Of a stretch of 64,000 bases of DNA, positions 43,669-52,965 are shown piece after piece. Origin of the DNA: Nibribacter roseus (GTDB taxonomy: Bacteria; Bacteroidota; Bacteroidia; Cytophagales; Hymenobacteraceae). Positions within the stretch are counted from its first letter, which is position 1. Every line of letters begins with the position of its first letter. The stretch covers positions 1 to 64,000 of the forward strand of contig NZ_JBHSYQ010000006.1 in assembly GCF_042662225.1 (NCBI RefSeq). Reading direction: 5' to 3'. The notes under the pieces were generated by a model that ran no database searches, had not been told where the DNA came from, and was given only the letters and a program-made list of their open reading frames with translations. Both the position numbers and the translations under genes were made by a program.

Positions 43669-45777
43669 CTACGGATTATAAGTAGGACCTTCTCCTGCGG
43701 TAGAACCAGGTGTTGTGCCGGGCTCAGCGGCTGTAGGCGTGTCTTCACCAGACTCCACTGCCCCAGTTGGCGTGGTAATGTGGTTTTCAGCGGCTACCTC
43801 GCTCTGGGTTTTGCTACGGTCAGTTCCTGACGTGTGAGCTTGGTAAGCGGTTAATCCTTCAAACGGACGGGCGCCTACTAATCTCTCCAAATCGTTCTGG
43901 AACAGAATCTCCTTCTGCAATAATTCCTGGGCTACCAGCTCCAGCTCCTGTCGTTTTTCAGAAAGTAACTTTAAGGTACGCTGGTAAGCATCTCCGACTA
44001 AAAGTCTTACTTCAGAGTCAATGGTTTCAGCAGTTGTTTCAGAATACGGCTTGGTGAACGTATTGTCTGGCTGCTTAGAATCATAGAATGACAGGTTGCC
44101 TATGCGGTCGTTCATACCGTACATGGTTACAATACTGTAAGCCATTTTGGTAATGCGCTCCAAGTCACTAAGGGCTCCGGTAGAAATTTTACCGAAGACA
44201 ATCTGCTCAGCGGCACGACCACCCAGCGCCATACACATTTCATCTATCAACTGCTCAGTAGTGTACAGGAATTGCTCTTTTGGCAAATACTGGGCATAAC
44301 CCAACGCAGCAACCCCGCGTGGTACAATACTTACTTTCACCAACGGATCACAGTGCTCCAGGAACCAACCAGCAATGGCGTGACCAGCCTCGTGGTAAGC
44401 CACAATTTTCTTTTCCTCCGGAGAAATGATTTTGTTTTTCTTCTCCAAACCACCAATCACACGGTCAATGGCATCATTGAAGTCTTGCATGTCAATGGCC
44501 TTCTTGTTGCGGCGGGCCGCAATAAGAGCTGCCTCATTACACACGTTGGCAATCTCAGCACCGGCAAATCCAGGAGTTTGGGCAGCCAATTTACGGGCGT
44601 CAATATCCTCAGCCAAAGAGAGAGGACCTAAGTGTACCCCAAAGATTTGGGTACGGCCATTGATATCTGGTTTGTCAATGCTGATTTGACGGTCAAAACG
44701 ACCGGGACGCAACAGGGCAGAATCCAGAATATCTGGACGGTTAGTCGCAGCAAGAATGATTACTCCAGAGTCAGTCGCGAAACCATCCATCTCCACTAAT
44801 AGGGAGTTCAGGGTGTTTTCACGCTCGTCGTTACCGCCAGGCATTTGTCCGCGGCTACGTGAACGGCCAATGGCGTCAATCTCGTCAATGAAGATGATAC
44901 AAGGAGCTTTGGCTTTGGCTTGCTTGAACAAGTCACGCACACGGGCAGCACCTACTCCCACAAACATCTCCACAAAGTCAGAACCTGAAAGGGAGAAGAA
45001 CGGCACATCTGCCTCGCCGGCTACGGCTTTGGCTAACAAGGTTTTACCTGTACCCGGAGGGCCTACCAGCAAAGCACCTTTGGGGATTTTACCTCCCAAA
45101 ATAGTAAACTTAGTAGGGTTCTTCAGGAATTCTACAATCTCTTGTATCTCTTCTTTGGCTTCCTCAAGACCTGCCACGTCTTTGAACGTGATCTTTACCT
45201 TGTTTTCGGCATCAAACAGCGCGGCACGTGATTTCCCGATGTTGAAGATCTGTCCTCCAGCTCCGCCTGTGGCCATACGGCGCATCAGGAACCAGAAGCC
45301 TACCATGAGCAGGATAAAGAAAGGCCAGCCCATCAACAATTCCAGCAGTCCGGTACGTTTTTCAATCTCCAGCGGCACTTTTTCATCGCGGGGAACGCTT
45401 TTCTGCAGTTCGTCTAAGTCTTGTTTGAAGGCCTCGGCGGTAATGATAGGGAAGTGGTAGTGCGCGCCTTGGGTGGAAGTGAAAGAGCCCCGGTTTTCCA
45501 GTTCTGCTTTGTACTTCTCGTTTTGGAGCGCTTCCTCTTTCAAGGTTACCTCTACCATGTTGTTGTTCACCACCGCTACCCTCTTCACGTCTCCAGACTC
45601 CAGCATTTGTTCAAAGCGGGGCTGACGTATTTCTACTGTGGCGTTAAGGTTGTTGTAGTAAGTGAGTCCGAAAATAAATATAACCAATGCCGCCAATACC
45701 CATATTTGCATGGTAGGGCGGGGTGGGGTATTCGGTATTATTTTCCTTTTTTTCTTATTATCTGGTTTTTCAGTCAT
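43669..45777 (-). CDS. ftsH: ATP-dependent zinc metalloprotease FtsH
   Basis: 702 residues from the ATG at 45777 (MTEKPDNKKKRK), preceded by AAAAGGA; 37 in-frame codons upstream are rejected. Two membrane helices flank a small periplasmic domain (about 24-45 and 145-165). The AAA domain has Walker A GPPGTGKT, Walker B IIFIDEIDAIGR and the second region of homology (NRPDILDSALLRPGRFD). The zinc site is HEAGH. The C-terminal tail is Thr/Ser/Gly-rich and disordered. It degrades misfolded membrane proteins and short-lived regulators, and LPS-pathway enzymes in E. coli. rsfS lies 47 bases upstream; LUD and lpxH follow on the same strand. Confidence 0.97.
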   Translation of the reverse strand: MTEKPDNKKKRKIIPNTPPRPTMQIWVLAALVIFIFGLTYYNNLNATVEIRQPRFEQMLESGDVKRVAVVNNNMVEVTLKEEALQNEKYKAELENRGSFTSTQGAHYHFPIITAEAFKQDLDELQKSVPRDEKVPLEIEKRTGLLELLMGWPFFILLMVGFWFLMRRMATGGAGGQIFNIGKSRAALFDAENKVKITFKDVAGLEEAKEEIQEIVEFLKNPTKFTILGGKIPKGALLVGPPGTGKTLLAKAVAGEADVPFFSLSGSDFVEMFVGVGAARVRDLFKQAKAKAPCIIFIDEIDAIGRSRSRGQMPGGNDERENTLNSLLVEMDGFATDSGVIILAATNRPDILDSALLRPGRFDRQISIDKPDINGRTQIFGVHLGPLSLAEDIDARKLAAQTPGFAGAEIANVCNEAALIAARRNKKAIDMQDFNDAIDRVIGGLEKKNKIISPEEKKIVAYHEAGHAIAGWFLEHCDPLVKVSIVPRGVAALGYAQYLPKEQFLYTTEQLIDEMCMALGGRAAEQIVFGKISTGALSDLERITKMAYSIVTMYGMNDRIGNLSFYDSKQPDNTFTKPYSETTAETIDSEVRLLVGDAYQRTLKLLSEKRQELELVAQELLQKEILFQNDLERLVGARPFEGLTAYQAHTSGTDRSKTQSEVAAENHITTPTGAVESGEDTPTAAEPGTTPGSTAGEGPTYNP

Positions 45778-45824
45778 GGATTGTCCTTTTGGATAAAAGT
45801 AAACCTCCGAGCCCGGTATATGTT

Positions 45825-46223
45825 TTATACCGCGGCCGATGCAGAATCCTCCGTGGATTCTACGTGCGTAATCTCGGCATCGCCCCAAAGTTCTTCAAGG
45901 GCATAGAAATTACGTTTTTCTTTCAAAAAGATATGCGCCACCACGTTTACGTAGTCTAGCACCACCCATTCACGGTTGGTACGGCCTTCGCTCTGCCAAG
46001 GATTTTCTTTGGTGAGTTTAAATACTTCTTCTTCAATAGAAGTGGCAATGGCGTCTAATTGGGTGTCAGAGTTGGCTGAACTTATGATGAAGTAGTCAGA
46101 GACGGCATTCTTCAAAGATTTCAGGTTTAGAACGACAATGTCAGAAGCTTTCTTTTCTTGCATTCCTTTTACTACCAATTCTGCCAATATGTCGGATGTG
46201 TCCTGAATGGTGTTATGTTTCAT
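45825..46223 (-). CDS. rsfS: Ribosomal silencing factor RsfS
   Basis: 132 residues from the ATG at 46223 (MKHNTIQDTSDILAEL). The open frame runs on upstream, but over the divergent birA gene, so only this start is possible. KKASDIVVLNLKSLKNAVSDYFIISSANSDTQ and REWVVLDYVNVVAHIFLKEKRNFYALEELWGDAE (as broken segments) are the RsfS signatures. It binds L14 of the large subunit and blocks subunit joining when nutrients are low. The first gene of the rsfS-ftsH-LUD-lpxH run, divergent from birA with only 40 bases between. Confidence 0.94.
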   Translation of the reverse strand: MKHNTIQDTSDILAELVVKGMQEKKASDIVVLNLKSLKNAVSDYFIISSANSDTQLDAIATSIEEEVFKLTKENPWQSEGRTNREWVVLDYVNVVAHIFLKEKRNFYALEELWGDAEITHVESTEDSASAAV

Positions 46224-46263
46224 TATGGAAATATAAATTTGATTCTCAAAAATACTAAAGCTT

Positions 46264-47025
46264 TTGCAAAACTTTTCGCCTAATACGCTCTTTGTGGGGC
46301 AACAATTGATTTTTTTGCCCGAATGTGCCTCTACCAACACGGTTGCCCATGAGCTTCTAAACAAAAATAGAGCCACGGATGGCTGTGTCATAGTGGCGGG
46401 TGCCCAAACCCAGGGCCGTGGCCAGCGCGGTAATAGCTGGGATGTAGAGCCTGACAAAAACATTACGCTGTCAGTTGTTCTCAAGCCAACCTTCCTAGAG
46501 GCCCAACAGCAATTCTCGCTTAATATTGCGGTGGCGCTGGCTGCTCTGGACCTTATTAGAGACTATCTGCCTGTGGGTGCTTCCCTCAAGTGGCCCAATG
46601 ATCTATATTACCATGACCTGAAGCTGGGCGGTATACTCATAGAAAACTCCGTGAGCGGTCGCTTTTTGCAGCACAGCATTATAGGAATTGGCCTGAACAT
46701 TAACCAAGTTTCTTTTCTACACCCTAGAGCTTCCTCTTTCGCTTTCATTGGCGGAGAACAGCTGCCTCTTCCTAAACTTGTCGATCAGCTGCTGGAGAAC
46801 ATAGAACGCCGCTATTTGGCCTTGCGGGGCGGAGCGCACAATGCCCAAAAGCAGGAATACCTACAGCACTTGTACCGCTATCAGGAATGGCATCCATTTG
46901 AAGTGAACGGTGAGAAAATTACCGGTCAAATTGTAGGAGTAGACGCTGCGGGCAGGCTTGCATTGCTGGTAGAACAAAAATTGCAGTTTTTTCAGTTCCA
47001 AGAAATAAAATATCTATTTGGCTAA
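46264..47025 (+). CDS. birA: Biotin-[acetyl-CoA-carboxylase] ligase
   Basis: 253 residues with a TTG start at 46264. The catalytic domain has the biotinoyl-AMP loop GRGQRGNSWD, SLKWPNDLYYHDLKLGGILIE and GIGLNIN. There is no N-terminal winged helix, so it is a ligase only, not a repressor. It attaches biotin to carboxyl carrier proteins. The start sits 40 bases from the divergent rsfS start, so the two promoters must overlap. Family A copy 20 follows 4 bases past the stop. Confidence 0.92.
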   Translation: MQNFSPNTLFVGQQLIFLPECASTNTVAHELLNKNRATDGCVIVAGAQTQGRGQRGNSWDVEPDKNITLSVVLKPTFLEAQQQFSLNIAVALAALDLIRDYLPVGASLKWPNDLYYHDLKLGGILIENSVSGRFLQHSIIGIGLNINQVSFLHPRASSFAFIGGEQLPLPKLVDQLLENIERRYLALRGGAHNAQKQEYLQHLYRYQEWHPFEVNGEKITGQIVGVDAAGRLALLVEQKLQFFQFQEIKYLFG

Positions 47026-47029
47026 CGCA

Positions 47030-47067
47030 TGTTTTTGGGCTGTTTTTGGCAAAACTACCTAAAAGTG
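47030..47067. repeat. Family A palindrome (copy 20), degenerate
   Basis: TGTTTTTGGGC and CCTAAAAGTG enclose TGTTTTTGGCAAAACTA. It lies 4 bases past the birA stop. Confidence 0.58.
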
Positions 47068-47207
47068 AGTAGGATTTTAGAAAAGGCATTTTGGCTTTTT
47101 CTTAACCAAGAGGCATTAATTTTTTGTTAAAATAATTTGTGGTTAGGGGGCTGCTTTATATATTTGAAAAGATCAGAATATGTAGCACCTACTTCTAGTT
47201 ATATGGC

Positions 47208-47843
47208 ATGAAAATTTTTACACGCGTTCTTTTAGGTTTCTTGTCAATAAGCTTGGTTTTTGGTAGTCAGGCCGCGTCTTTTGGCGTGGTGCCAGGTACA
47301 ATTCCCGCAGGCAGTCGCACGGCCGACTCCTCTAAAGGTGACTCAGTTTTGGTGAATTGGCGCACGGGTGCCACGTTAACCATTACCGATTTTGGAATTT
47401 CCAGCGCCCTTCAGTTGCCGTCTTATAACCCAAACGCGAAAAAATATTCACCTTTCCTGAGCCTGAACAAGAGCAACAGTGTATTATCTGCCAAAGCGGG
47501 AATAAAATCAGTGAAATTTAATTTTTCAGGGAACAGCAAGACTGCTTCTGTTTCTACTTTCCAGGAGCAGCGGGTGCTGCCAGCGCCTACCCTGAACGCT
47601 TACCCTAACCCATCAAAAGGACTGACACGAATTTCACTTACCGCGCTAGGAGACGATAACTACAAAATCAGAATTTCCAACGCCATAGGAAAAGTATACA
47701 AGGTAATACCCATTAGCAAAGAAACGGCTAATGAAACCATTACTGTTGATCTTTCTCCGCTGCCGGCCGGCATCTATTTTTACAGCCTGCTGGTAAATGA
47801 AAAAATGGTGGAGACTAAGCGTCTCATACTGCAGCAGCAATAA
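47208..47843 (+). CDS. Secreted protein with T9SS type A sorting domain
   Basis: 211 residues. Signal peptide MKIFTRVLLGFLSISLVFGSQA. The middle is a short Ser/Asn-rich region without known domains. The C-terminal 80 residues are a T9SS type A sorting domain: APTLNAYPNPSKGLTRISL, IRISNAIGKVYK and LSPLPAGIYFYSLLVNEK, ending KRLILQQQ. It is predicted to be secreted through the type IX system and attached to the surface. Passenger function unknown; it is small for such cargo. Confidence 0.85.
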   Translation: MKIFTRVLLGFLSISLVFGSQAASFGVVPGTIPAGSRTADSSKGDSVLVNWRTGATLTITDFGISSALQLPSYNPNAKKYSPFLSLNKSNSVLSAKAGIKSVKFNFSGNSKTASVSTFQEQRVLPAPTLNAYPNPSKGLTRISLTALGDDNYKIRISNAIGKVYKVIPISKETANETITVDLSPLPAGIYFYSLLVNEKMVETKRLILQQQ

Positions 47844-47865
47844 CTGAAAACCAATATCGTTTGTA

Positions 47866-47896
47866 AAAGAGCCGTGCTTAGCCGGCTCTTTTTTTA
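47866..47896 (+). terminator. Intrinsic terminator of the T9SS cargo gene
   Basis: AAAGAGCCG and CGGCTCTTT enclose TGCTTAGC and are followed by TTTTTT. It lies 22 bases past the stop. Confidence 0.85.
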
Positions 47897-47936
47897 TTTA
47901 TTGCCTCCTCGAGAACCAACACTTTCAGAAAATTAC

Positions 47937-47944
47937 TAATTTCG
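47937..47944 (+). promoter_or_regulatory. Candidate -7 box of the DUF2723 gene
   Basis: TAATTTCG is one base off TAnnTTTG and lies 22 bases before the ATG. Tentative. Confidence 0.35.
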
Positions 47945-47966
47945 AGGGTTCAATCTTTAACCTATC

Positions 47967-50900
47967 ATGCTTCAATACAATCGGATTAACAATCTGGTGG
48001 GGTGGGTAGTATTTGCAGTGGCCACCATTGCGTATGTACTAACCCTTGAGCCAACCGCCAGTTTCTGGGACAGCGGAGAATTCATTGCCACTTCTTATAA
48101 GTTATTAGTGCCGCACCCGCCCGGGGCGCCGTTCTATTTATTGTTGGGTCGGATCTTCTCCATGTTTGCCGGTGACCCAATGCAGGTGGCATGGTGGGTG
48201 AATTTACTTTCTGCCCTGGCTAGCTCTTTTACTGTATTGTTCCTGTTCTGGACCATTAGTATTCTGGCCCGCAGATTAGTGGTGGGTGCACCTGCCAAAA
48301 AAGTTGGCTTGGGTACTACCGCCACTACAGCTTCTGTAACGGCTACGGTTGAACCAACTTTTGGACAAACCATTGCTATTATGGGTAGCGCAGCGGTGGG
48401 TGCTCTGGCCTTCACCTTTACCGATTCTTTCTGGTTTAGCGCAGTAGAGGCAGAGGTATATGCTCTTTCGTCTTTCTTTACCGCCTTTGTGGTATGGGCT
48501 ATGCTGCGCTGGGAGACCAAAGCGCATGAAGAGTCTTCAGACAAGTGGCTGCTTCTGATTGCCTATATGGTGGGACTTTCCATTGGAGTTCACTTACTCA
48601 ACTTGGTAGCTATTCCGGCCTTGGCTTTTATCTTCTTTTTCCGGTTAAAAAAGTACTCGCTGGTGGGAGCTATTCTTACGCTGGTCATCAGCGGCATTAT
48701 CTTAGGAATAGTTCTGGTGGGTGTTATCCCCGGCTTGCCGTCTGTAGCTGGTTGGTTTGAGGTGCTGTTTGTGAACAGCTTTGGCTTACCTTTCGGCTCT
48801 GGTGTCATTTTCTTCCTGGTCCTTTTTGTGGCAGGTTTGGTATGGGCCATCCGTTATGCTATCCGCACGGGCAATCGTACACTTCATACGGCCCTGCTGA
48901 GCTTTGTTTTTGTTTTGATAGGTTATTCCTCTTACCTGATTATTCCAATCAGATCAAATTATGACCCTACCATTGACGAGAACGACCCTGAGAATATAGT
49001 TTCGTTTGTTTCTTACCTGAAGCGCGAGCAGTACGGTGACCGTCCGTTGCTGTTCGGGCCCCAGTACAATGCGGAGCCAGTTGCTTCTGAAGAAGGAAGT
49101 GCGCAGTACATTAAGGGCAAAGACAAGTACATTGAGGTAGGTCGTAAGCAAGAATATGTGTATGATTCTAAAGACAAAACTTTGCTGCCGCGCTTGTACA
49201 GCAACCAACCAAGCCACCTGGCTCAGTATCAGAAATGGGTTGATGTAGAAGCTGGAAAGAAACCGTCGTTTGGGGCAAACCTCAGCTTCCTGTTTAATTA
49301 CCAAATGGGCCATATGTTCTGGCGTTACTTCGGGTGGAATTTTATTGGCCGTGAGGGGGATGTTCAGAACTCTGGAGTACTTTGGCCATGGGAAGATGAC
49401 ACCAATGTGCCTGAAAGATTTGCCGAGAGTAAAGCACGGAACAATTTTTACATGCTGCCCTTTGTGCTGGGAATTTTAGGCTTGCTTTACCAGTTAAACC
49501 GGAAAGGCCGCGATGCCTTTATTGTAGGCCTCCTGTTTTTCTTTACCGGTTTGGCCATTGTTATTTACCTGAACCAGCCACCCATTGAGCCTCGTGAGCG
49601 GGACTATACGTTTGCCGGTGCTTTCTATGCCTATTCTATTTGGATTGGTTTGGGAGTGTTGGCCATTGCCGACTTCCTGAGAAAACTTACCCGTAATGCC
49701 GCAGTAGCCGGTGGCTTGGCTACCGTAATAGGGCTGGTGGCGCCTGCCTTGCTGGCCGCCGAAGGATGGGATGACCACGATCGTTCTGACAGATACCACT
49801 CGGTAGATTCGGCTCGTAACCTGTTGAGTTCTGTAGCCCCTAACGCCATTCTTTTCACCAACGGAGACAATGATACGTTCCCGCTTTGGTACGTGCAGGA
49901 GGTAGAAGGCTTCCGGACAGATGTTCGTGTGGCAGTGCTTTCCTACATGAACACTGACTGGTACATTGAGCAAATGAAGCGTCAGGCCTATGAGTCTGAG
50001 CCTTTCCCGATGACGTTGGAGAAAGATGACTACAGACAAGGTGTGAATGATTATCTGCCGTATGTAGAACGCGCCGAAGTGGCTGGTGGAATTGACCTGA
50101 AGCAGTACATACAGTTGGTGAATGAAGGTCACCCTGCACTGAAAATTGCTGACCGCTCTGGCCGTCAGTACATGTCTTTCCCTACTAAAAGCTTCTTTCT
50201 GAACGTGGACAAAGAGGCCGTGCAGAAGATGAATATTGTGCCGAAAGAGTATACTGACTCTGTTGTAAGCGTCATGCGCTGGACTGTCAATAATTCTGGT
50301 TTAGAGAAAAAGCACCTGGCTATTTTAGACCTATTGGCTACTAACAACTGGAAACGCCCAGTTTATTTCTCTACCACCGCAGATAACTCTGACTTCCTGG
50401 GGCTTGATAATTACCTGCAGTTAGAAGGTTTGGCTTACCGTATTGTGCCAGCATTGGTGCGTAGCCCAGAAAGAACCGGTTACATAGCGAAAGAGATCAT
50501 GTATGATAATCTCATGAATGAATTCTCATGGCGCAACATGAACCGCGATGACATTTTCTATGATGAAAATTACCTAAGGTTCCCCGCTAACGCCCGTGAT
50601 AAGTATTACCAGCTGGCAGTAGCGTATCTGGAAGACGGCGACAAAGCAACTGCCAAAAAGATTATGGACTATATCTTTGAAAAGCTGCCAGATAATGCCA
50701 TTCCGTATGATTATTACATTCCACCTTATGTGGTGCCGTTGTACGAAGTAGGAGATGAGAAGCGGGCGCAGGAGATTATCAATGTCATGTTTGCCCGCTC
50801 AGACAAAGCGCTGCAGTATTATCTTGATAAAAGCTCTTTGTTTGAAAGCGAAATTCGTATAAATCTGTTCATCATGCAGCAACTGGCTCAGGTAAGCCGT

Positions 50901-50975
50901 CAGGTAGGCCACACCCAAAAGGCAGCTGAAATTGAGCAAAGGTTTATGGCGTACTATGGACAAATGCAGCGGTAG
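47967..50975 (+). CDS. DUF2723 family membrane protein (glycosyltransferase 117-like)
   Basis: 1002 residues with about ten membrane helices in the first 620 residues and a large soluble C-terminal part. The N-terminus has VLTLEPTASFWDSGEFIATSY, the hallmark of DUF2723 / TMEM260-like proteins, related to polytopic sugar transferases (C-type GT fold); FWDSGEF holds the acidic residue expected at the active site. LFTNGDNDTFPLWYVQEVEG and a TPR-like helical end follow. Predicted to move sugars from a lipid carrier to proteins or glycans in the periplasm. This is a typical Bacteroidetes gene; role unproven. Confidence 0.87.
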   Translation: MLQYNRINNLVGWVVFAVATIAYVLTLEPTASFWDSGEFIATSYKLLVPHPPGAPFYLLLGRIFSMFAGDPMQVAWWVNLLSALASSFTVLFLFWTISILARRLVVGAPAKKVGLGTTATTASVTATVEPTFGQTIAIMGSAAVGALAFTFTDSFWFSAVEAEVYALSSFFTAFVVWAMLRWETKAHEESSDKWLLLIAYMVGLSIGVHLLNLVAIPALAFIFFFRLKKYSLVGAILTLVISGIILGIVLVGVIPGLPSVAGWFEVLFVNSFGLPFGSGVIFFLVLFVAGLVWAIRYAIRTGNRTLHTALLSFVFVLIGYSSYLIIPIRSNYDPTIDENDPENIVSFVSYLKREQYGDRPLLFGPQYNAEPVASEEGSAQYIKGKDKYIEVGRKQEYVYDSKDKTLLPRLYSNQPSHLAQYQKWVDVEAGKKPSFGANLSFLFNYQMGHMFWRYFGWNFIGREGDVQNSGVLWPWEDDTNVPERFAESKARNNFYMLPFVLGILGLLYQLNRKGRDAFIVGLLFFFTGLAIVIYLNQPPIEPRERDYTFAGAFYAYSIWIGLGVLAIADFLRKLTRNAAVAGGLATVIGLVAPALLAAEGWDDHDRSDRYHSVDSARNLLSSVAPNAILFTNGDNDTFPLWYVQEVEGFRTDVRVAVLSYMNTDWYIEQMKRQAYESEPFPMTLEKDDYRQGVNDYLPYVERAEVAGGIDLKQYIQLVNEGHPALKIADRSGRQYMSFPTKSFFLNVDKEAVQKMNIVPKEYTDSVVSVMRWTVNNSGLEKKHLAILDLLATNNWKRPVYFSTTADNSDFLGLDNYLQLEGLAYRIVPALVRSPERTGYIAKEIMYDNLMNEFSWRNMNRDDIFYDENYLRFPANARDKYYQLAVAYLEDGDKATAKKIMDYIFEKLPDNAIPYDYYIPPYVVPLYEVGDEKRAQEIINVMFARSDKALQYYLDKSSLFESEIRINLFIMQQLAQVSRQVGHTQKAAEIEQRFMAYYGQMQR

Positions 50976-50995
50976 TTGCTTATAAATAAAGAAGT

Positions 50996-51031
50996 ACAGC
51001 AAAGGCTGACCATGCGGTCAGCCTTTGCTGT
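50996..51031 (+). terminator. Terminator of the DUF2723 gene
   Basis: ACAGCAAAGGCTGACC and its perfect 16-base complement enclose ATGC, followed by TTTT. It lies 20 bases past the stop. Confidence 0.88.
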
Positions 51032-51143
51032 TTTATAGCTTGCTAAGAAAGCACCATTCATGATTTGCCTATTTATGGTGAAATCCGCCTACCTTTGTTC
51101 TCGTAAGCAGTAGGAAGATACTGCTACACAAATATGATAAGTA

Positions 51144-51956
51144 ATGGAGCACAGAAACTACAGAGATAGAGAGGGTGGGGGCAGGCCAAGATACCACAGC
51201 CAGCCCAAAGCCGATAAAATGGAAATGATTTTTGGCTTAAGGCCAATACTGGAGGCATTGCATGCCGGCAAAACTCTAGAAAAAGTGTACCTTCTAAAAG
51301 GTACGAAACACAGCATCAGCCAGGAAATTACTGACTTGGCTAAAGCAGCCGGCACACCAGTTTCCCTAGTGCCTAATGAGAAACTGGACCAACTTACCAG
51401 AAAGAACCATCAAGGGGCAGTAGCATTCCTTTCGGCTATTTCTTATTCTCCGTTAGATGAAATTGTGGCTTCACTCTTTGAGAAAGGGAAAGACCCTTTG
51501 CTGCTGATACTGGACCGCATTACCGATGTGCGTAATTTTGGTGCCATTGCCCGTAACGCCGAATGTATGGGCGTTGACGCCATTGTGGTGCCTACCCGTG
51601 GCGCGGCTCAAATAAACGCTGATGCCCTGAAAACCTCAGCCGGTGCTCTGAACCTGATTCCGGTATGCCGTGAGGCAAATTTGAAAGACACTCTGCACTA
51701 CCTGAAAAACTCCGGAATAAGAGTTGTTGCCTGTACCGAAAAAGCGGATGATACTTTAACCGATACTACTGTTGATTTAACGGGGCCTATTGCTGTTATG
51801 ATGGGAAGCGAAGAAGACGGTATTTCTCCAGAATACTTGAAACGTGCTGATGTGCGGGTAAAGATTCCTATGGCGGGTCAAATACAGTCTCTTAACGTTT
51901 CGGTGGCCAGTGGTATCATCTTGTATGAGGCTCTGCGGCAGCGGCAACAAGCATAA
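51144..51956 (+). CDS. rlmB: 23S rRNA (guanosine-2'-O-)-methyltransferase RlmB
   Basis: 270 residues. An Arg/Gly-rich N-terminus (about 1-25) precedes the SpoU substrate-binding domain (IFGLRPILEAL, about 30-100). The SPOUT catalytic domain carries motif 1 VRNFGAIARNAE, motif 2 MMGSEEDGIS and motif 3 IPMAGQIQSLNVSVASG, the trefoil-knot signature. It methylates G2251 of 23S rRNA. The ATG at 51144 is the first in frame. Family A copy 21 follows 16 bases past the stop. Confidence 0.93.
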   Translation: MEHRNYRDREGGGRPRYHSQPKADKMEMIFGLRPILEALHAGKTLEKVYLLKGTKHSISQEITDLAKAAGTPVSLVPNEKLDQLTRKNHQGAVAFLSAISYSPLDEIVASLFEKGKDPLLLILDRITDVRNFGAIARNAECMGVDAIVVPTRGAAQINADALKTSAGALNLIPVCREANLKDTLHYLKNSGIRVVACTEKADDTLTDTTVDLTGPIAVMMGSEEDGISPEYLKRADVRVKIPMAGQIQSLNVSVASGIILYEALRQRQQA

Positions 51957-51972
51957 ATCTATAAGCGTTTAT

Positions 51973-52020
51973 AACTGCGTTTTGGGCCTTCTTTTTCGAA
52001 AGTAGGCTCAAAACGCAGTT
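51973..52020. repeat. Family A palindrome (copy 21), probable rlmB terminator
   Basis: AACTGCGTTTTGGGCCT and AGGCTCAAAACGCAGTT enclose TCTTTTTCGAAAGT. It lies 16 bases past the rlmB stop. Confidence 0.85.
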
Positions 52021-52236
52021 TTTGCCTTTCCCTTCACCCTTCCCGTCATCCTGAGCGCAAGCCGAAGGATCTAACGAAGATGCCTGAGCTGTACTATCAA
52101 CAGCACAGGATATCCTTTTTCAAATTGCTTTCTCCCTGTCTCACAAACCCATTTCTAAGGTCATTCTTAAGCTTATGCTAAAGATGACATTTGAAATGGG
52201 TTTTCCGTTGGCAAAGTAGAGTGTGATTGTGTATTC

Positions 52237-52270
52237 CTGTCTTTTTTTTGCAAAAGCAAGCTAGAAACAG
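52237..52270. repeat. Family A palindrome (copy 22), degenerate
   Basis: CTGTCTTTTTTTT and AGCTAGAAACAG keep the outline of the family but have lost much of the pairing. Confidence 0.4.
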
Positions 52271-52359
52271 AAGGAGAGTTGCTGAAACCAAAGATTGTTG
52301 AAGAAGCAGTTGTATCATTTTATACGAGGCCTAGCGTCAGCGGCAGAGAACACAAATTC

Positions 52360-52397
52360 TATTTTAGGCGTGTTTTCTGGAAAACAGCACTAAAACG
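52360..52397. repeat. Family A palindrome (copy 23)
   Basis: TATTTTAGGCGTGTTTT and AAAACAGCACTAAAACG enclose CTGG. It lies upstream of the lipoprotein gene. Confidence 0.7.
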
Positions 52398-52477
52398 TTT
52401 GCTAGTGTCAGTAAGATTTTTCTCCGGACATGCAGCCTTGCCCGCGTTTATAGGGTCTTCATATTAAAAGCACCTAT

Positions 52478-52891
52478 ATGAAAAAGAAGTTACTGATTCT
52501 GTTGTTAGCGTTTGTTTCGTTTTCCTGCCTTGAGGAAGAGGAAACTCCTTCCAAAATTGAAAATGGTACGTATGTAGGGCAGTTTTATAGGAGTAGCCCA
52601 ACTATTAGACCGGTGCCTGCCAATGTTGTGCTAGTGCTGGAAGGCAACTCTTTCTCCGGTACCAGTGATAGAATGTACTACCCAGCCATTGGCAGAGGAA
52701 CTTATTATGTGTCAGGGGAGCAAATAACTTTTAAAGATGCTTCCTTCTGGACGGCAAACTTCGACTGGACTATCATTCTGGATAACACCTTCTCAATAGC
52801 TACGGAAGGGGATGGAGAGTTAGTCCTTACGCGTAAGCAAGGAGATGTGACGGATGTTTACCGGCTGAAGCGACAGGTTGAAGTGCAATAG
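52478..52891 (+). CDS. Small hypothetical lipoprotein
   Basis: 137 residues. Signal peptide with lipobox (MKKKLLILLLAFVSFSC, Cys 17) followed by EEEET. The mature protein has short beta strands: IENGTYVGQFYR, VPANVVLVLEGNSFSGTS, RGTYYVSGEQITFKDAS, FSIATEGDGELVLTRKQ. The pattern resembles small lipocalin-like or META-type secreted domains, but no family is certain. It is transcribed toward the mannose-1-phosphate gene; the terminator between is shared. Confidence 0.75.
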   Translation: MKKKLLILLLAFVSFSCLEEEETPSKIENGTYVGQFYRSSPTIRPVPANVVLVLEGNSFSGTSDRMYYPAIGRGTYYVSGEQITFKDASFWTANFDWTIILDNTFSIATEGDGELVLTRKQGDVTDVYRLKRQVEVQ

Positions 52892-52904
52892 TGTTGAACT
52901 TCAA

Positions 52905-52951
52905 CCACAAAAAAAGGAGCGAATCTTCACGAGACGCTCCTTTTTTTGTGG
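52905..52951. terminator. Bidirectional terminator, lipoprotein / mannose-1-phosphate gene
   Basis: CCACAAAAAAAGGAGCG and its exact 17-base complement enclose a 13-base loop, with T-runs on both strands. It lies between the convergent genes. Confidence 0.9.
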
Positions 52952-52965
52952 ATGTAAAGAAATAC

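Larger units (their letters stand above)
51957..52477. other. Repeat-rich intergenic region before the lipoprotein
   Basis: Holds three family A copies (51973, 52237, 52360) and a GTCATCCTGAGC...GAAGGATCT palindromic module at 52045-52072, a type common in Bacteroidetes genomes. A 62-codon ORF at 52279 runs across the repeats and is rejected. Confidence 0.5.

Noticed and set aside
45778..45888. 37-codon N-terminal extension of FtsH
   Set aside because: AAAAGGA lies just before the ATG at 45777, and the extension has no conserved character.
46224..46484. Upstream extension of RsfS
   Set aside because: It is antisense to birA and lacks RsfS features.
52279..52467. 62-codon plus-strand ORF
   Set aside because: It is made of a family A copy and flanking intergenic sequence.
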